DNA of 33,305 bases from Methanolacinia paynteri. GTDB taxonomy: Archaea > Halobacteriota > Methanomicrobia > Methanomicrobiales > Methanomicrobiaceae. Shown piece by piece: positions 8,741-17,264 of this stretch (its first letter is position 1; every line of letters starts with the position of its first letter). Position numbers and translations under genes: made by a program. Where the stretch lies: contig NZ_KN360943.1 of the NCBI RefSeq assembly GCF_000784355.1, positions 1 through 33,305 of the forward strand. The letters run 5' to 3'. The notes under the pieces were generated by a model. That model did not search any database. It saw nothing but the letters and a program-made list of their open reading frames with translations, and was not told the origin of the DNA.

Positions 8741-11539
8741 ATGCACCTTATCATTGCGGAAAAGAACATCGCTGCACAAAGAATCGCAGGGATACTGGCT
8801 GAAAACAAGAAACCGTCCGTAAAGCGCGAAGAAGGTGTAAACACATACTCTTTTGACGACAAGGTTGCAATCGGTCTCAGAGGTCATGTTGTCGAGATCG
8901 ATTTTGAGCCGGGCTACAGCAACTGGCGAAGCGAAACTCATACGCCAAAAAGCCTGATAGATGCCGGAACGATCAAGAAGCCGACAGAAAAACGGATTGT
9001 TCAGCTGATCAAAAGACTTGCAAAAAAAGCGGATCATGTAATCATTGCAACCGATTTTGACAGGGAAGGAGAGCTCATAGGCAAAGAGGCCTACGAGATC
9101 GTCCGTTCGGCGAATAAAACGGTCCCGATCAAGAGAGCAAGATTCAGCGCCATTACAAAGCAGGAGATTACGAGTGCCTTCGCAAATCCCGCCGAACTCG
9201 ATTTCAACCTCGCGGAGGCAGGAGAGGCAAGGCAGGTAGTCGACCTGATCTGGGGTGCATCGCTCACACGTTTCATCAGCCTTGCGGCAAAACGAGGCGG
9301 AAACAATATCCTGAGTGTCGGCCGTGTACAGAGCCCGACGCTTGCGATGATCGTCGACCGCGAGAAAGAGATCGAAGCCTTTGTGCCCGAGCCTTATTGG
9401 ATGATCAGCCTCGATTCCGAGAAGGAAGAAGAAAAGTTCGAGGCCAGACACACAGAAGGCAAATTCTGGGATAAAGAATCTGCGGAAAGATCCCTGAAGG
9501 GTACAAAAGAGCCCCTCACTGTCACCGATATAAAAGAAGGGACAAGAGCGGATCACGCTCCGACACCTTTTGATACAACCGCATACATCGTATCCGCATC
9601 AAGGCTCGGACTTTCTGCTTCCAACGCGATGAGGATCGCAGAAGAGCTCTACATGAACGGTTATATCTCCTACCCGAGAACCGACAATACAATCTACCCC
9701 TCATCACTCGATCTAAAGGGAATCCTTACCGAACTGAAGAAATCTCCTTTCAAACGCGAAGTTGAATGGGTTTCTGCAAATATGCGCCCGAGCCCGACAC
9801 GCGGCAAGAAGTCGAGCACGGATCACCCCCCAATTCACCCGACCGCAGCCGCCAACAAGGCCGATATGGACGAGACAGCGTGGAAGGTATACGAGCTTGT
9901 AGTCAGGCGCTTCCTCGCGACGTTGTCCCCCGATGCAAGATGGAAGACTCTCAAGTATACATTCGACGCAGGCGGCGAACCCTATGCATCGACAGGGCAG
10001 AGGCTGGATTACGAAGGTTACAGGATTGTCTATACATACAGCCAGGCAAAGGAGCAGGCACTGCCTGTACTTGCCGCAGGTGAAAAACTGCCGATCCTTG
10101 ACATAAGGCTGGAGGAGAAGGAGACTCTTCCTCCGCCGAGGTACTCCCAGAGCAAACTGATCCAGGTCATGGAAGAGCTGGGACTGGGAACAAAATCTAC
10201 ACGCCACGACGTTATAGGAAAACTCTTTTCACGCCGCTATGTCGAAGGAAATCCTCTCAAACCCACCCTGGTAGGCAGGGCCGTGACCGAGTCCCTCGAA
10301 GATCATGCAGGTCTTATAACAAAGCCGGATATGACCAGAACGCTCGAAGAGCACATGGAGGAGATCAAGAAGAGCATTCTCTCCAAGGATTCGGTCGTTC
10401 AGGAATCGCGGGAGATGCTTCACGAGATATTCGAGTCACTCGAAGCGAACGAAGAGGATATCGGTTCCGAGATCATGGACAAGACCGCCGAGGAGAGGGT
10501 CGTCGGGAAATGCCCGGTATGCGGTAAAAGTCTCATGATCCGGACGACCAAAGGAATGGCACAGTTCATCGGGTGCACCGGATATCCGGACTGCAGTTTC
10601 AATATCGGCCTCCCCTCCGGCCAGTGGGGCAAGGCGATAAGGGACAACAAGATCTGCGAGATACACGGAATGAATCACATCAGGCTCGTCAGGAAAGGTT
10701 CGCCGCCGTGGGATCTCGGTTGTCCCCTGTGCAATCATATCAGTTCGAACCTCGAAACCCTGAACATGATCCCTTCGATATCCAAGGACCTGATCTCGAA
10801 TCTTCACTCACATAATATCTACACGGTATACGAGATCGCAAACGAAAATCCTGAAAAGTTATCGAAAGTTGCCGGAATTTCAAAGGAGGACTCTGAAAAA
10901 CTTATCAGGGAGGCAGACGAAGTCCTCGAACTGCTCAGGAAAAGATCGGAGCTGAAAAAATTCGTCAGGAAGATCATCCCCCCGAAGAGGGGAAGAAGCC
11001 ACGCAAAAGTACTCAACATGTTCTTCGATGCAGGTATCGTGGACATGCAATCACTGGCACGTGCGGACAAGAAGACGCTTGAGAAAATGAAGCTCTCCGC
11101 AGAAGAGGCGGAATCCCTGGTCCAGGAGGCAAGGCTGGTATATAACAAGGCCATCCTGAAAGAGTACGGCGTCCCTGCAGTGAGCCTGAAAAAATACTTT
11201 GATGCTGGATTTGTCACGCCCGAAGACTTCTGTTATATTCACCCGGCATATCTGAGCGCTAAAACCGGGCTGAATGTAGATACAGTTTACAAGCACGCCG
11301 CAGTTGTGTGCGAAGCAACAGGTGTCAGGCTCCCGGAGAAGGTATCCAGGAAAGAGCTTGAATCGGGCAGGACCGAACTTCTCTCCATTGAAGGCCTCGG
11401 CGAGGCGATGCTTGAGAAACTGTATATGGCCGGCATTGTCAGCAGGAAAAAATTATGCAGTGCAGACCCGGAGCAGATCTCAAAATTAACAGGCATTCCA
11501 TCCGAAAAGATAACTTATTTTCAGGAAGAATGCAAATAA
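8741..11539 (+). CDS. topA: DNA topoisomerase I (type IA)
   Basis: This 932-residue enzyme relaxes negatively supercoiled DNA through a 5'-phosphotyrosine link. The TOPRIM domain has Glu7 (AEKN) and the acidic motif TDFDREGE (104-111). The active-site Tyr311 lies in YISYPRTD with Arg313. A CX2C...CX5C zinc finger (Cys591, 594, 612, 618) is followed by a second likely metal site (CEIHGMNH...CPLC, about 638-665). The last 260 residues hold several helix-hairpin-helix-like repeats (SKVAGISKED, LSIEGLGEAM, SKLTGIPSEK), making the protein longer than a minimal archaeal TopA. It starts 7 nt after gatB and a GGAG site overlaps the end of gatB. Confidence 0.96.
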   Translation: MHLIIAEKNIAAQRIAGILAENKKPSVKREEGVNTYSFDDKVAIGLRGHVVEIDFEPGYSNWRSETHTPKSLIDAGTIKKPTEKRIVQLIKRLAKKADHVIIATDFDREGELIGKEAYEIVRSANKTVPIKRARFSAITKQEITSAFANPAELDFNLAEAGEARQVVDLIWGASLTRFISLAAKRGGNNILSVGRVQSPTLAMIVDREKEIEAFVPEPYWMISLDSEKEEEKFEARHTEGKFWDKESAERSLKGTKEPLTVTDIKEGTRADHAPTPFDTTAYIVSASRLGLSASNAMRIAEELYMNGYISYPRTDNTIYPSSLDLKGILTELKKSPFKREVEWVSANMRPSPTRGKKSSTDHPPIHPTAAANKADMDETAWKVYELVVRRFLATLSPDARWKTLKYTFDAGGEPYASTGQRLDYEGYRIVYTYSQAKEQALPVLAAGEKLPILDIRLEEKETLPPPRYSQSKLIQVMEELGLGTKSTRHDVIGKLFSRRYVEGNPLKPTLVGRAVTESLEDHAGLITKPDMTRTLEEHMEEIKKSILSKDSVVQESREMLHEIFESLEANEEDIGSEIMDKTAEERVVGKCPVCGKSLMIRTTKGMAQFIGCTGYPDCSFNIGLPSGQWGKAIRDNKICEIHGMNHIRLVRKGSPPWDLGCPLCNHISSNLETLNMIPSISKDLISNLHSHNIYTVYEIANENPEKLSKVAGISKEDSEKLIREADEVLELLRKRSELKKFVRKIIPPKRGRSHAKVLNMFFDAGIVDMQSLARADKKTLEKMKLSAEEAESLVQEARLVYNKAILKEYGVPAVSLKKYFDAGFVTPEDFCYIHPAYLSAKTGLNVDTVYKHAAVVCEATGVRLPEKVSRKELESGRTELLSIEGLGEAMLEKLYMAGIVSRKKLCSADPEQISKLTGIPSEKITYFQEECK

Positions 11540-11551
11540 AATAGTGATTTC

Positions 11552-12241
11552 ATGAACAGCAACTGGCGTGAATGGCGACATATTACAAAACTCGACCCTG
11601 ACAAATCAATCAGGCCCGGCGAGGTCGAGGCAATTGCAACAAGCGGTACCGATGCCCTGATGCTTTCAGGAACTCTGAACGTTACAAAGGAGAACGTAAC
11701 CGAACTAAGAGAGCAGGTAAAAGAGTACGGTCTTCCGCTCGTCGTCGAACCTGCCGATCCTTCCGGAGTCATCTTCGATGACATCCACGGTCTCTTCGTT
11801 CCAAGCGTCCTGAACACTCCCGAACCCGTGTGGATTGTAGGAAAACACGAGTACTGGGTGAAAAATACAAAAAATATCCCCTGGGATCTGGTGGTTCCCG
11901 AAGCATATATCGTTCTTAATCCCAATTCATCGGTAGGCAGGGTAACAAGAGCGGTCTGCAACCTGCCTGCCGAGGATGTCGCCGCCTTCGCCACGGTTGC
12001 AGACAGGTACTTCAAATTCCCCATAGTTTATATCGAGTATTCGGGAACCTTCGGGAATCCTGAGATCGTGAAGGCCGCATCGGAGGCTGTCGAAGATGCC
12101 CTGCTGTATTACGGCGGCGGCATCAACTCAAAGGAAAAAGCCGCCGAGATGGCAAAGTACGCCGACACGATAGTCGTCGGAAACGCAGTATATGACAATG
12201 GTGCAGCTGTCCTCAGGGAAACCGTCCGTGCTGTAAAATAA
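11552..12241 (+). CDS. Geranylgeranylglyceryl phosphate synthase
   Basis: This 229-residue TIM-barrel enzyme of the PcrB/GGGPS family joins geranylgeranyl diphosphate to sn-glycerol-1-phosphate, forming the first ether bond of archaeal membrane lipids. Family marks are WRHITKLDPDK (8-18), the TSGTDALMLSGT segment with LNVTKENV, FVPSVLN, YIEYSG near residue 160, and the phosphate-binding YYGGGINS and VVGNAVYDNG loops near the C-terminus. It lies 12 nt after topA and shares one base with the following methyltransferase gene, so it belongs to the same transcript. Length matches group I enzymes. Confidence 0.93.
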   Translation: MNSNWREWRHITKLDPDKSIRPGEVEAIATSGTDALMLSGTLNVTKENVTELREQVKEYGLPLVVEPADPSGVIFDDIHGLFVPSVLNTPEPVWIVGKHEYWVKNTKNIPWDLVVPEAYIVLNPNSSVGRVTRAVCNLPAEDVAAFATVADRYFKFPIVYIEYSGTFGNPEIVKAASEAVEDALLYYGGGINSKEKAAEMAKYADTIVVGNAVYDNGAAVLRETVRAVK

Positions 12242-12984
12242 TGCCCGAGATCGAGATCGTCCTCTGCGAACCCCTCTACGAGGGAAATATCGGCTTCGCT
12301 GCCAGGGTAATGAAGAACTTCGGGTTTTACAACCTGACCCTTATCAACCCCCCCGATATCGGAGATGAGGCAAGGGCAAGGTCTTCTCATGCAAGGGACG
12401 TTCTTGAAAATGCGAGACATGTCACATCTCTCGACGAAGTAATAGAAGAATCGAACATTCTCGTTGCAACGACAGGCGGCCTTTCCAAGACGGTCACCCA
12501 TGCGATGAGGATGCCCTACTACGAGCCCTCCGAACTTCTTGATATGATAAAAGATGTTGAGGGCAGGGTCTCGATAATATTCGGAAGGGAGAACTGGGGG
12601 CTCTCCAACGAAGAGATAATGAAGTGCGATATAATATGCACGATTCCCACATCGCCGGAATATCCTATCGTAAATATCTCGCACGCAGTCGGAGTGATCG
12701 TCTACGAACTTGCAAATATTCCACGGGGAACGTATCCCATGGCGTCCCGCATCGAAGTCGATGCGTTCTACGATCATCTCGACCGCTTCCTCGATACTAT
12801 CAATCACCCGGACTACAAGCGTGACAATACTCTCACGATGATGAGAAGGATCTTCGGGAGGACGAAACTCACAATCCGCGAGGTCTCGACCATGCACGGC
12901 ATCCTCCGGAGAACGGAGCAGCTGATCCTCGGGGACGAGTTTGAAAAAACTGAAAACGAGAAGAAGACGAGCGGCGGGGATTAG
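12241..12984 (+). CDS. SpoU/TrmH-family RNA 2'-O-methyltransferase, TrmJ-like
   Basis: This 247-residue protein has the knotted SPOUT fold. Motif 1 is EPLYEGNIGFAARVMKNFG (residues 9-27), motif 2 is FGRENWGLSNEEI, and motif 3 is TSPEYPIVNISHAVGVIVYEL. The C-terminal helical extension (about 170-247) fits TrmJ-type enzymes that methylate the ribose at position 32 of tRNAs with S-adenosylmethionine. The substrate is inferred from the family only; a related rRNA methyltransferase cannot be excluded. It ends the long rightward run that began at 1394. Confidence 0.88.
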   Translation: MPEIEIVLCEPLYEGNIGFAARVMKNFGFYNLTLINPPDIGDEARARSSHARDVLENARHVTSLDEVIEESNILVATTGGLSKTVTHAMRMPYYEPSELLDMIKDVEGRVSIIFGRENWGLSNEEIMKCDIICTIPTSPEYPIVNISHAVGVIVYELANIPRGTYPMASRIEVDAFYDHLDRFLDTINHPDYKRDNTLTMMRRIFGRTKLTIREVSTMHGILRRTEQLILGDEFEKTENEKKTSGGD

Positions 12985-13084
12985 GATTCATACATAGCCG
13001 AAAATGGATTTCTCTTTATTATCTGCTTTAATTTCACCGAAAAACCCCTTTGTACATGAAGAATTTAATAATCGGAATAAAAGT

Positions 13085-13091
13085 AAAAAAA
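13085..13091 (-). terminator. T-run terminator for the propeller gene set
   Basis: On the leftward strand a run of seven T follows the end of the propeller gene at 13137, in line with archaeal U-run termination. The rest of the 152-nt gap (12985-13136) is AT-rich and shows no gene. Confidence 0.4.
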
Positions 13092-13136
13092 GCAGAAGAA
13101 GACAATTCAGGTAGAGAGAGAAGGTAAACCATTCAT

Positions 13137-14384
13137 CTATACTACCGTATCCCTGTTGCAGAGGTCGTCCCTGCCGAAGAAATAAATAACTCCTCCTTCG
13201 CTTATAGCTGAAATATAAGAGCCGTCTTCACTCATCTCGACATCAGTAACCCCTCCCTTGGCGGTGTAATTTCCGATAAGGTCGCCTGAACCATTCAGGC
13301 AGTATATCTCCGAATTGCTGGCTCCTGCCACGATCAGATCTCCGGATGAATCTGTTTTGATACTCCTGATAATGCTCCCCGTATCATAAGTCCAGAGAAG
13401 AGAACCGGTCCGATTGAAGAAAAAGATCGTACCGTCGTCTGAGACCGAGACTATACGGGAACCGTCGGAAGTAATATCTGTTACGCAGAACGGTCTTTCT
13501 CCTTTGTATCTCCAAAGACGGGTCCCGTTATTGCTGAACATGTAGACATAGCGATCCAGTGAACCAGCGGCAAGGTAGGTGCCGTCATCACTAAGGGCAA
13601 CGTACTGGCCTGGATCGGTACCTCTATACCTGTAGGTATAACCAGCATCGATTGGTCCATAAGTTGTATAATCCAGGATCTTAGCCCCGTTGTTGGAGAA
13701 AAGATATACCTTATTATAATCTGTTCCGGCAGCGACATATTCGCCGTCAGGAGTTATATCAACGCTTGTTACTTCAAATGAAGATTTATATGCATTTTCC
13801 ATCCACAGAAGCGAACCGTTTACTGAAAAGAACATTATTTTTGCAATTCCTGATGGGTTATGCTCCGTCCCTGCAACGATATACCGCCCGTCAGAGCTTA
13901 TTTTTATACTACTTACTGGTCCACCTGTCGTATAGTTCCAGAGAAACATACCATTTTCATCAAAGCAGCTGACGACTCCGTGATCCTGATTACCTACAAT
14001 CATAGACGAACCGCCAACCGTTATTCCACCAGAACTTACATCGATACATTCTATGGCCTCAATAGTGCTGAAATTCTGGACTGTGCCTTCACTCACGTTG
14101 AAAGAATACATCTGGCTGGAGCCCGATACAACAACAATTTCCCCGCTATCACTCATTGCAAGATAGGTGAGATGAAATAATTGCAGGTTGTTAGACTGCA
14201 TTTGCAGGCCTTTAAACTGCCACGGAGGAGTGAGATAGTTTGACGAAGATACATTGTCAACAGGTTTTTCTTCTGTCCCACCGTTTGAAGTATGAGTCAG
14301 GATTGTAAAGACCAAAAAAATGACGATGACGATTAAGAGATTCGTGAATAGTATCCTTCCTTTCAATGTCTGTTTTAATTTCAT
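13137..14384 (-). CDS. Membrane-anchored WD40/PQQ-like beta-propeller protein
   Basis: This 415-residue protein starts with a basic segment and one hydrophobic helix (about 11-31), then an extracytoplasmic domain. The domain is a repeated blade with the pattern SxDGxYxVAG followed by VYxFSNNGxxLWxY, seen about six or seven times; examples are SSDGRYIVAG, TPDGEYVAAG and SDDGTYLAAG, with NGSLLW, NGTRLW and TGSLLW between them. This is typical of WD40-like/PQQ-like propellers, which act as surface binding platforms; no enzyme residues are evident. A GGTGAT ribosome binding site lies just before ATG 14384. It follows the TolB-like gene by 19 nt, so the two are probably co-transcribed. I cannot name the ligand. 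Confidence 0.85.
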   Translation of the reverse strand: MKLKQTLKGRILFTNLLIVIVIFLVFTILTHTSNGGTEEKPVDNVSSSNYLTPPWQFKGLQMQSNNLQLFHLTYLAMSDSGEIVVVSGSSQMYSFNVSEGTVQNFSTIEAIECIDVSSGGITVGGSSMIVGNQDHGVVSCFDENGMFLWNYTTGGPVSSIKISSDGRYIVAGTEHNPSGIAKIMFFSVNGSLLWMENAYKSSFEVTSVDITPDGEYVAAGTDYNKVYLFSNNGAKILDYTTYGPIDAGYTYRYRGTDPGQYVALSDDGTYLAAGSLDRYVYMFSNNGTRLWRYKGERPFCVTDITSDGSRIVSVSDDGTIFFFNRTGSLLWTYDTGSIIRSIKTDSSGDLIVAGASNSEIYCLNGSGDLIGNYTAKGGVTDVEMSEDGSYISAISEGGVIYFFGRDDLCNRDTVV

Positions 14385-14403
14385 CTGTTTTCATCACCGC
14401 CTT

Positions 14404-15777
14404 TTACGCACAAGCACAGGCACAAACCACGAGAATCGCCGGCAAGTTCTCAAACAGGGTAGTATTTATCGGAGACCCGGTCATATTACCGAGATCAAGA
14501 ATTCCAATGCGTGACGCAGTCATCCAGTACCGCCAGTAAGTGCGATGATTAGGCCATCCGACTATTTCATAGCCCAATGCCGGCTCAGTGCAATCGGTGA
14601 TATTTAAGGATTCTGAATAGATGATCTTTTCACTTCCCGGCAGTTGTGTGACGAATCTTACTGACCCGTTCATTGTCAGCCGGGTCAGTTCATTTCCGGA
14701 TTCATCTGCTTTCCAGATATCTCCCTGATCAGTAAATATGAAACCATCGGCAGCGTCACTCCATTGCACAGACTTATAATTTGAGGAGTAATTGTAATCA
14801 TACATAGGTACCTCGGTTTCGCCGGCAGGACCTACGATCTGGAGATGATTTTCAGTCGGATGATAAGTTAAATTTGATATATACGCGAATCGATCTGAAG
14901 ACGGGTTCCAGGCGAATTCCGAAATCCTGTAGGAATTACTTATGTTAACCGGGAAGCGGCTGATCACGGAGCCGTCAATGCCGACATGAACTAAAAGAAA
15001 CTGCCCTGATCCTCCATTCAGGTCTTCCCCGGAGATGAAAGAAAGACTTTCTCCGTCATCACCCCACCGGATCGTGTCTTCCAGCCCTCCCTTATGAGAT
15101 TTACACATGCTGTGGGGGTACATATCGAACCCATCCAAATTGGGAAGGGTATAGAGCCGCCTGCTACTGGAATTTTCCACAGAAATAATGTTCAACGTGA
15201 TATTTTCCTCATTATACAATGTATACGCCAGAAAACGGCCGCCGGGACTCCACGCAGCCCCCCAGGCATCCGAACTGTTTACAAGCAGGTATTCATCGTT
15301 CGTATTAACTGAGATAATCCATATTCCTTCATTTGAAGGACGAAAACCACCCGTAGGAGTTCCTGATTTTTCAAGTCCTTTGATTGCTATCGAATCGCCC
15401 CCCGGATTCCATAAAGGAACTCCTGAGACGGTGAGATTAGATATTTGATGCTTGCCTGAACCGTCGCTTTTCATAAGGAACAAATGCGGATCATCTTCTG
15501 CACATCCCAGACACGAATAGCTACAGCTGCATGGCTCTTTCCATTCCATGCATGAAAGTGCAATCTCAGTCCCGTCAGGACTTCCGGCAGTATAATCGCA
15601 CGATACCCCGCAGAAGGTTAAATTTGAGATCTCATATGGTGATGATAACTGACGCTGAACGGGAGAGAGGGTAAAGTTGGATTCGGCTACGGCCGGAACC
15701 AGAATAAATATTGAAATGAACAATATGGCTACCAGTCCGCGTATATGACCGTTCCTTAGAATCTTAATATTAAACAT
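14404..15777 (-). CDS. Exported TolB-like beta-propeller protein with cysteine cluster
   Basis: This 457-residue protein has an N-terminal signal or anchor (hydrophobic 13-31, ending PAVAES). Repeats such as LFLMKSDGSGKHQISNLT and VPLWNPGGDSIAI resemble the TolB/WD40-like (PD40) blade. Residues 56-92 hold seven cysteines (56, 60, 76, 83, 85, 89, 92), suggesting disulfides or a metal site. The last residues read VVCACACA, an unusual ending with Cys 452, 454 and 456. It is the middle gene of a leftward set of three exported proteins. The function is unknown; a cell-surface binding role is inferred from the fold. Confidence 0.8.
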   Translation of the reverse strand: MFNIKILRNGHIRGLVAILFISIFILVPAVAESNFTLSPVQRQLSSPYEISNLTFCGVSCDYTAGSPDGTEIALSCMEWKEPCSCSYSCLGCAEDDPHLFLMKSDGSGKHQISNLTVSGVPLWNPGGDSIAIKGLEKSGTPTGGFRPSNEGIWIISVNTNDEYLLVNSSDAWGAAWSPGGRFLAYTLYNEENITLNIISVENSSSRRLYTLPNLDGFDMYPHSMCKSHKGGLEDTIRWGDDGESLSFISGEDLNGGSGQFLLVHVGIDGSVISRFPVNISNSYRISEFAWNPSSDRFAYISNLTYHPTENHLQIVGPAGETEVPMYDYNYSSNYKSVQWSDAADGFIFTDQGDIWKADESGNELTRLTMNGSVRFVTQLPGSEKIIYSESLNITDCTEPALGYEIVGWPNHRTYWRYWMTASRIGILDLGNMTGSPINTTLFENLPAILVVCACACA

Positions 15778-15807
15778 TTTATCATCTTTTCTTACGACAT
15801 CCCGTCA

Positions 15808-16404
15808 TTATAAACTGAAATTTTTTTCATATGCTTCATATTTAAAAGGAGAGCCCCTGCTGCTGAGGTACTCCATATAATTGCTCCTTATCTTCGTTTT
15901 GTTAAGATCGATATCTTCAGGAAGAGAATACCACCTTTCGATTGTAACCCCGTACAGGGGAGAACTTAAATCATCCACGTCATAATCGTCATATGCAGGT
16001 GTAATGACAATTTTTGACGGATAGATCTCCTCATTTTCATACAGAAGACTGATATTGGCCGCATCAAACGCATACCAATTAAATGGCGCAAGACCGCAAT
16101 ACTTGTTTAATGGAACAGTGTTGTAGATTGTACTCGAGGTAATGAGTGTGTTGTCTACAACTCTTCTTGATGAATCTTCGTATATCGGCGAAAAGTAGGG
16201 CATCGTAAAACGAGAAAAGTCTACCTGCTGACATTCTTCCCCTGTTTCATGAGGAGGAATATAAATGAGAACCTCAGTTTTTGCCCCGCAATTCGATTCA
16301 CCAGCGGGCTGATCCCAGGAACAGATGATGTATGTACAGGCGTTCGTTACAACCAGTAGGATAACGACCAGAAGATAAAATACATTCTTTTCCATTTTCA
16401 TCAC
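15808..16404 (-). CDS. Small exported or membrane-anchored protein of unknown function
   Basis: The protein has at most 198 residues, with one N-terminal hydrophobic helix followed by an acidic, aromatic-rich extracytoplasmic domain. The longest frame begins at a GTG (16404); ATG 16395 (195 residues) is the better start because GGGAGTGATG lies just upstream with proper spacing. The segment VVTNAC near the end of the helix is only a weak lipobox. Cysteines near residues 33, 38, 59 and 103 could form disulfides. I do not recognise the family. It is the first gene of the leftward exported-protein set, 30 nt upstream of the TolB-like gene. Confidence 0.7.
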   Translation of the reverse strand: MMKMEKNVFYLLVVILLVVTNACTYIICSWDQPAGESNCGAKTEVLIYIPPHETGEECQQVDFSRFTMPYFSPIYEDSSRRVVDNTLITSSTIYNTVPLNKYCGLAPFNWYAFDAANISLLYENEEIYPSKIVITPAYDDYDVDDLSSPLYGVTIERWYSLPEDIDLNKTKIRSNYMEYLSSRGSPFKYEAYEKNFSL

Positions 16405-16650
16405 TCCCGTTCAAGGACTAAAAAACACGCAATTTTGGATATAATGATGTTATTTTGCCCCGCCGGCATTAACAATAAATCGCTTATTTGTTATACCAAT
16501 TAATTGTTTTGATTTTATTTTTAATACAATAGCCGGACATTCCCAGCCTGCGACATATAATAAAAAAGAAGAATTTCCGTTGAGGAGATTCATTACTTTT
16601 CTTCACCGCCCGGATACTTCTATTATCATATAGAAACAAAATTATTCCAG
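16405..16650. promoter_or_regulatory. Divergent AT-rich promoter region, exported-protein set / dcd
   Basis: This 246-nt gap separates divergent genes and contains no gene I can support. On the plus strand ACATATAATAAA (about 16552-16563) and TATTATCATATAG (16621-16633) are TATA-like. The second lies only about 20-28 nt before the dcd ATG and no Shine-Dalgarno site precedes that ATG, so a leaderless dcd transcript is plausible. A second AT-rich block (16490-16530) could serve the leftward genes. Confidence 0.4.
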
Positions 16651-17202
16651 ATGATTCTCGTTGACTGGCAGCTGCAGGACTGGATTAGGAGAGGGTTCAT
16701 AAAAATCGAACCCTCCGACAATTCTTATATCCAGCCGAATTCGGTGGACATCAGGCTGGGAAACCATTTTGTATGGTACGATGAGTGTGATGAGGTTATC
16801 GATCCCTACGACAGGGAGAGCATAGAGTCACATTACCAGGAAAAACATGCAGATTATATCGATATCCCGCCGGGAATGTTCCTTCTCGCCGAAACACTCG
16901 AAACAATAACCCTTCCCGAAGATGTCGTCGCAACCATCGAAGGAAAGAGCAGCATCGCAAGACTCGGCATCACCCTCCACCAGACAGGAGGGTGGATCGA
17001 TGCAGGATTCTCGGGAACCATCACGCTTGAGATCTGCAATGCAAACCAGCGCCCCGTAAGACTTCACGCGGGAATGCCCATAGGACAGCTGGTCTTCTAC
17101 ACGACCGAAAAGGCGGAAAAACCATACGGTGCAAAGGGCGATGCAAAGTACCTTAACCAGAAGAATGCAACCCTTTCGAGATACCACCAGAACAAGCACT
17201 GA
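16651..17202 (+). CDS. dcd: dCTP deaminase, possibly bifunctional dCTP deaminase/dUTPase
   Basis: This 183-residue trimeric enzyme of the dUTPase/Dcd fold converts dCTP to dUTP (or directly to dUMP in the bifunctional methanogen type), supplying the precursor of dTTP. Visible motifs are [11 protein letters not shown] (27-37), the phosphate-binding GKSSIARLG (98-106) and [18 protein letters not shown] (110-127), with the likely catalytic Glu127. The [11 protein letters not shown] form resembles the Methanocaldococcus DCD-DUT rather than the bacterial HRIDPGW form, which favours bifunctionality, but sequence alone does not settle it. Confidence 0.93.
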   Translation: MILVDWQLQDWIRRGFIKIEPSDNSYIQPNSVDIRLGNHFVWYDECDEVIDPYDRESIESHYQEKHADYIDIPPGMFLLAETLETITLPEDVVATIEGKSSIARLGITLHQTGGWIDAGFSGTITLEICNANQRPVRLHAGMPIGQLVFYTTEKAEKPYGAKGDAKYLNQKNATLSRYHQNKH

Positions 17203-17264
17203 ACGATTATTCGATAGCATAAAGAGAGAACAAAACCAATTTTTTAGGAAAACCGGAGAGAAAA

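Noticed and set aside
8720..9556. Long minus-strand frame of 278 codons opposite topA
   Set aside because: It is antisense to the TOPRIM domain, Cys/Phe-rich by mirror coding, and shows no family motif.
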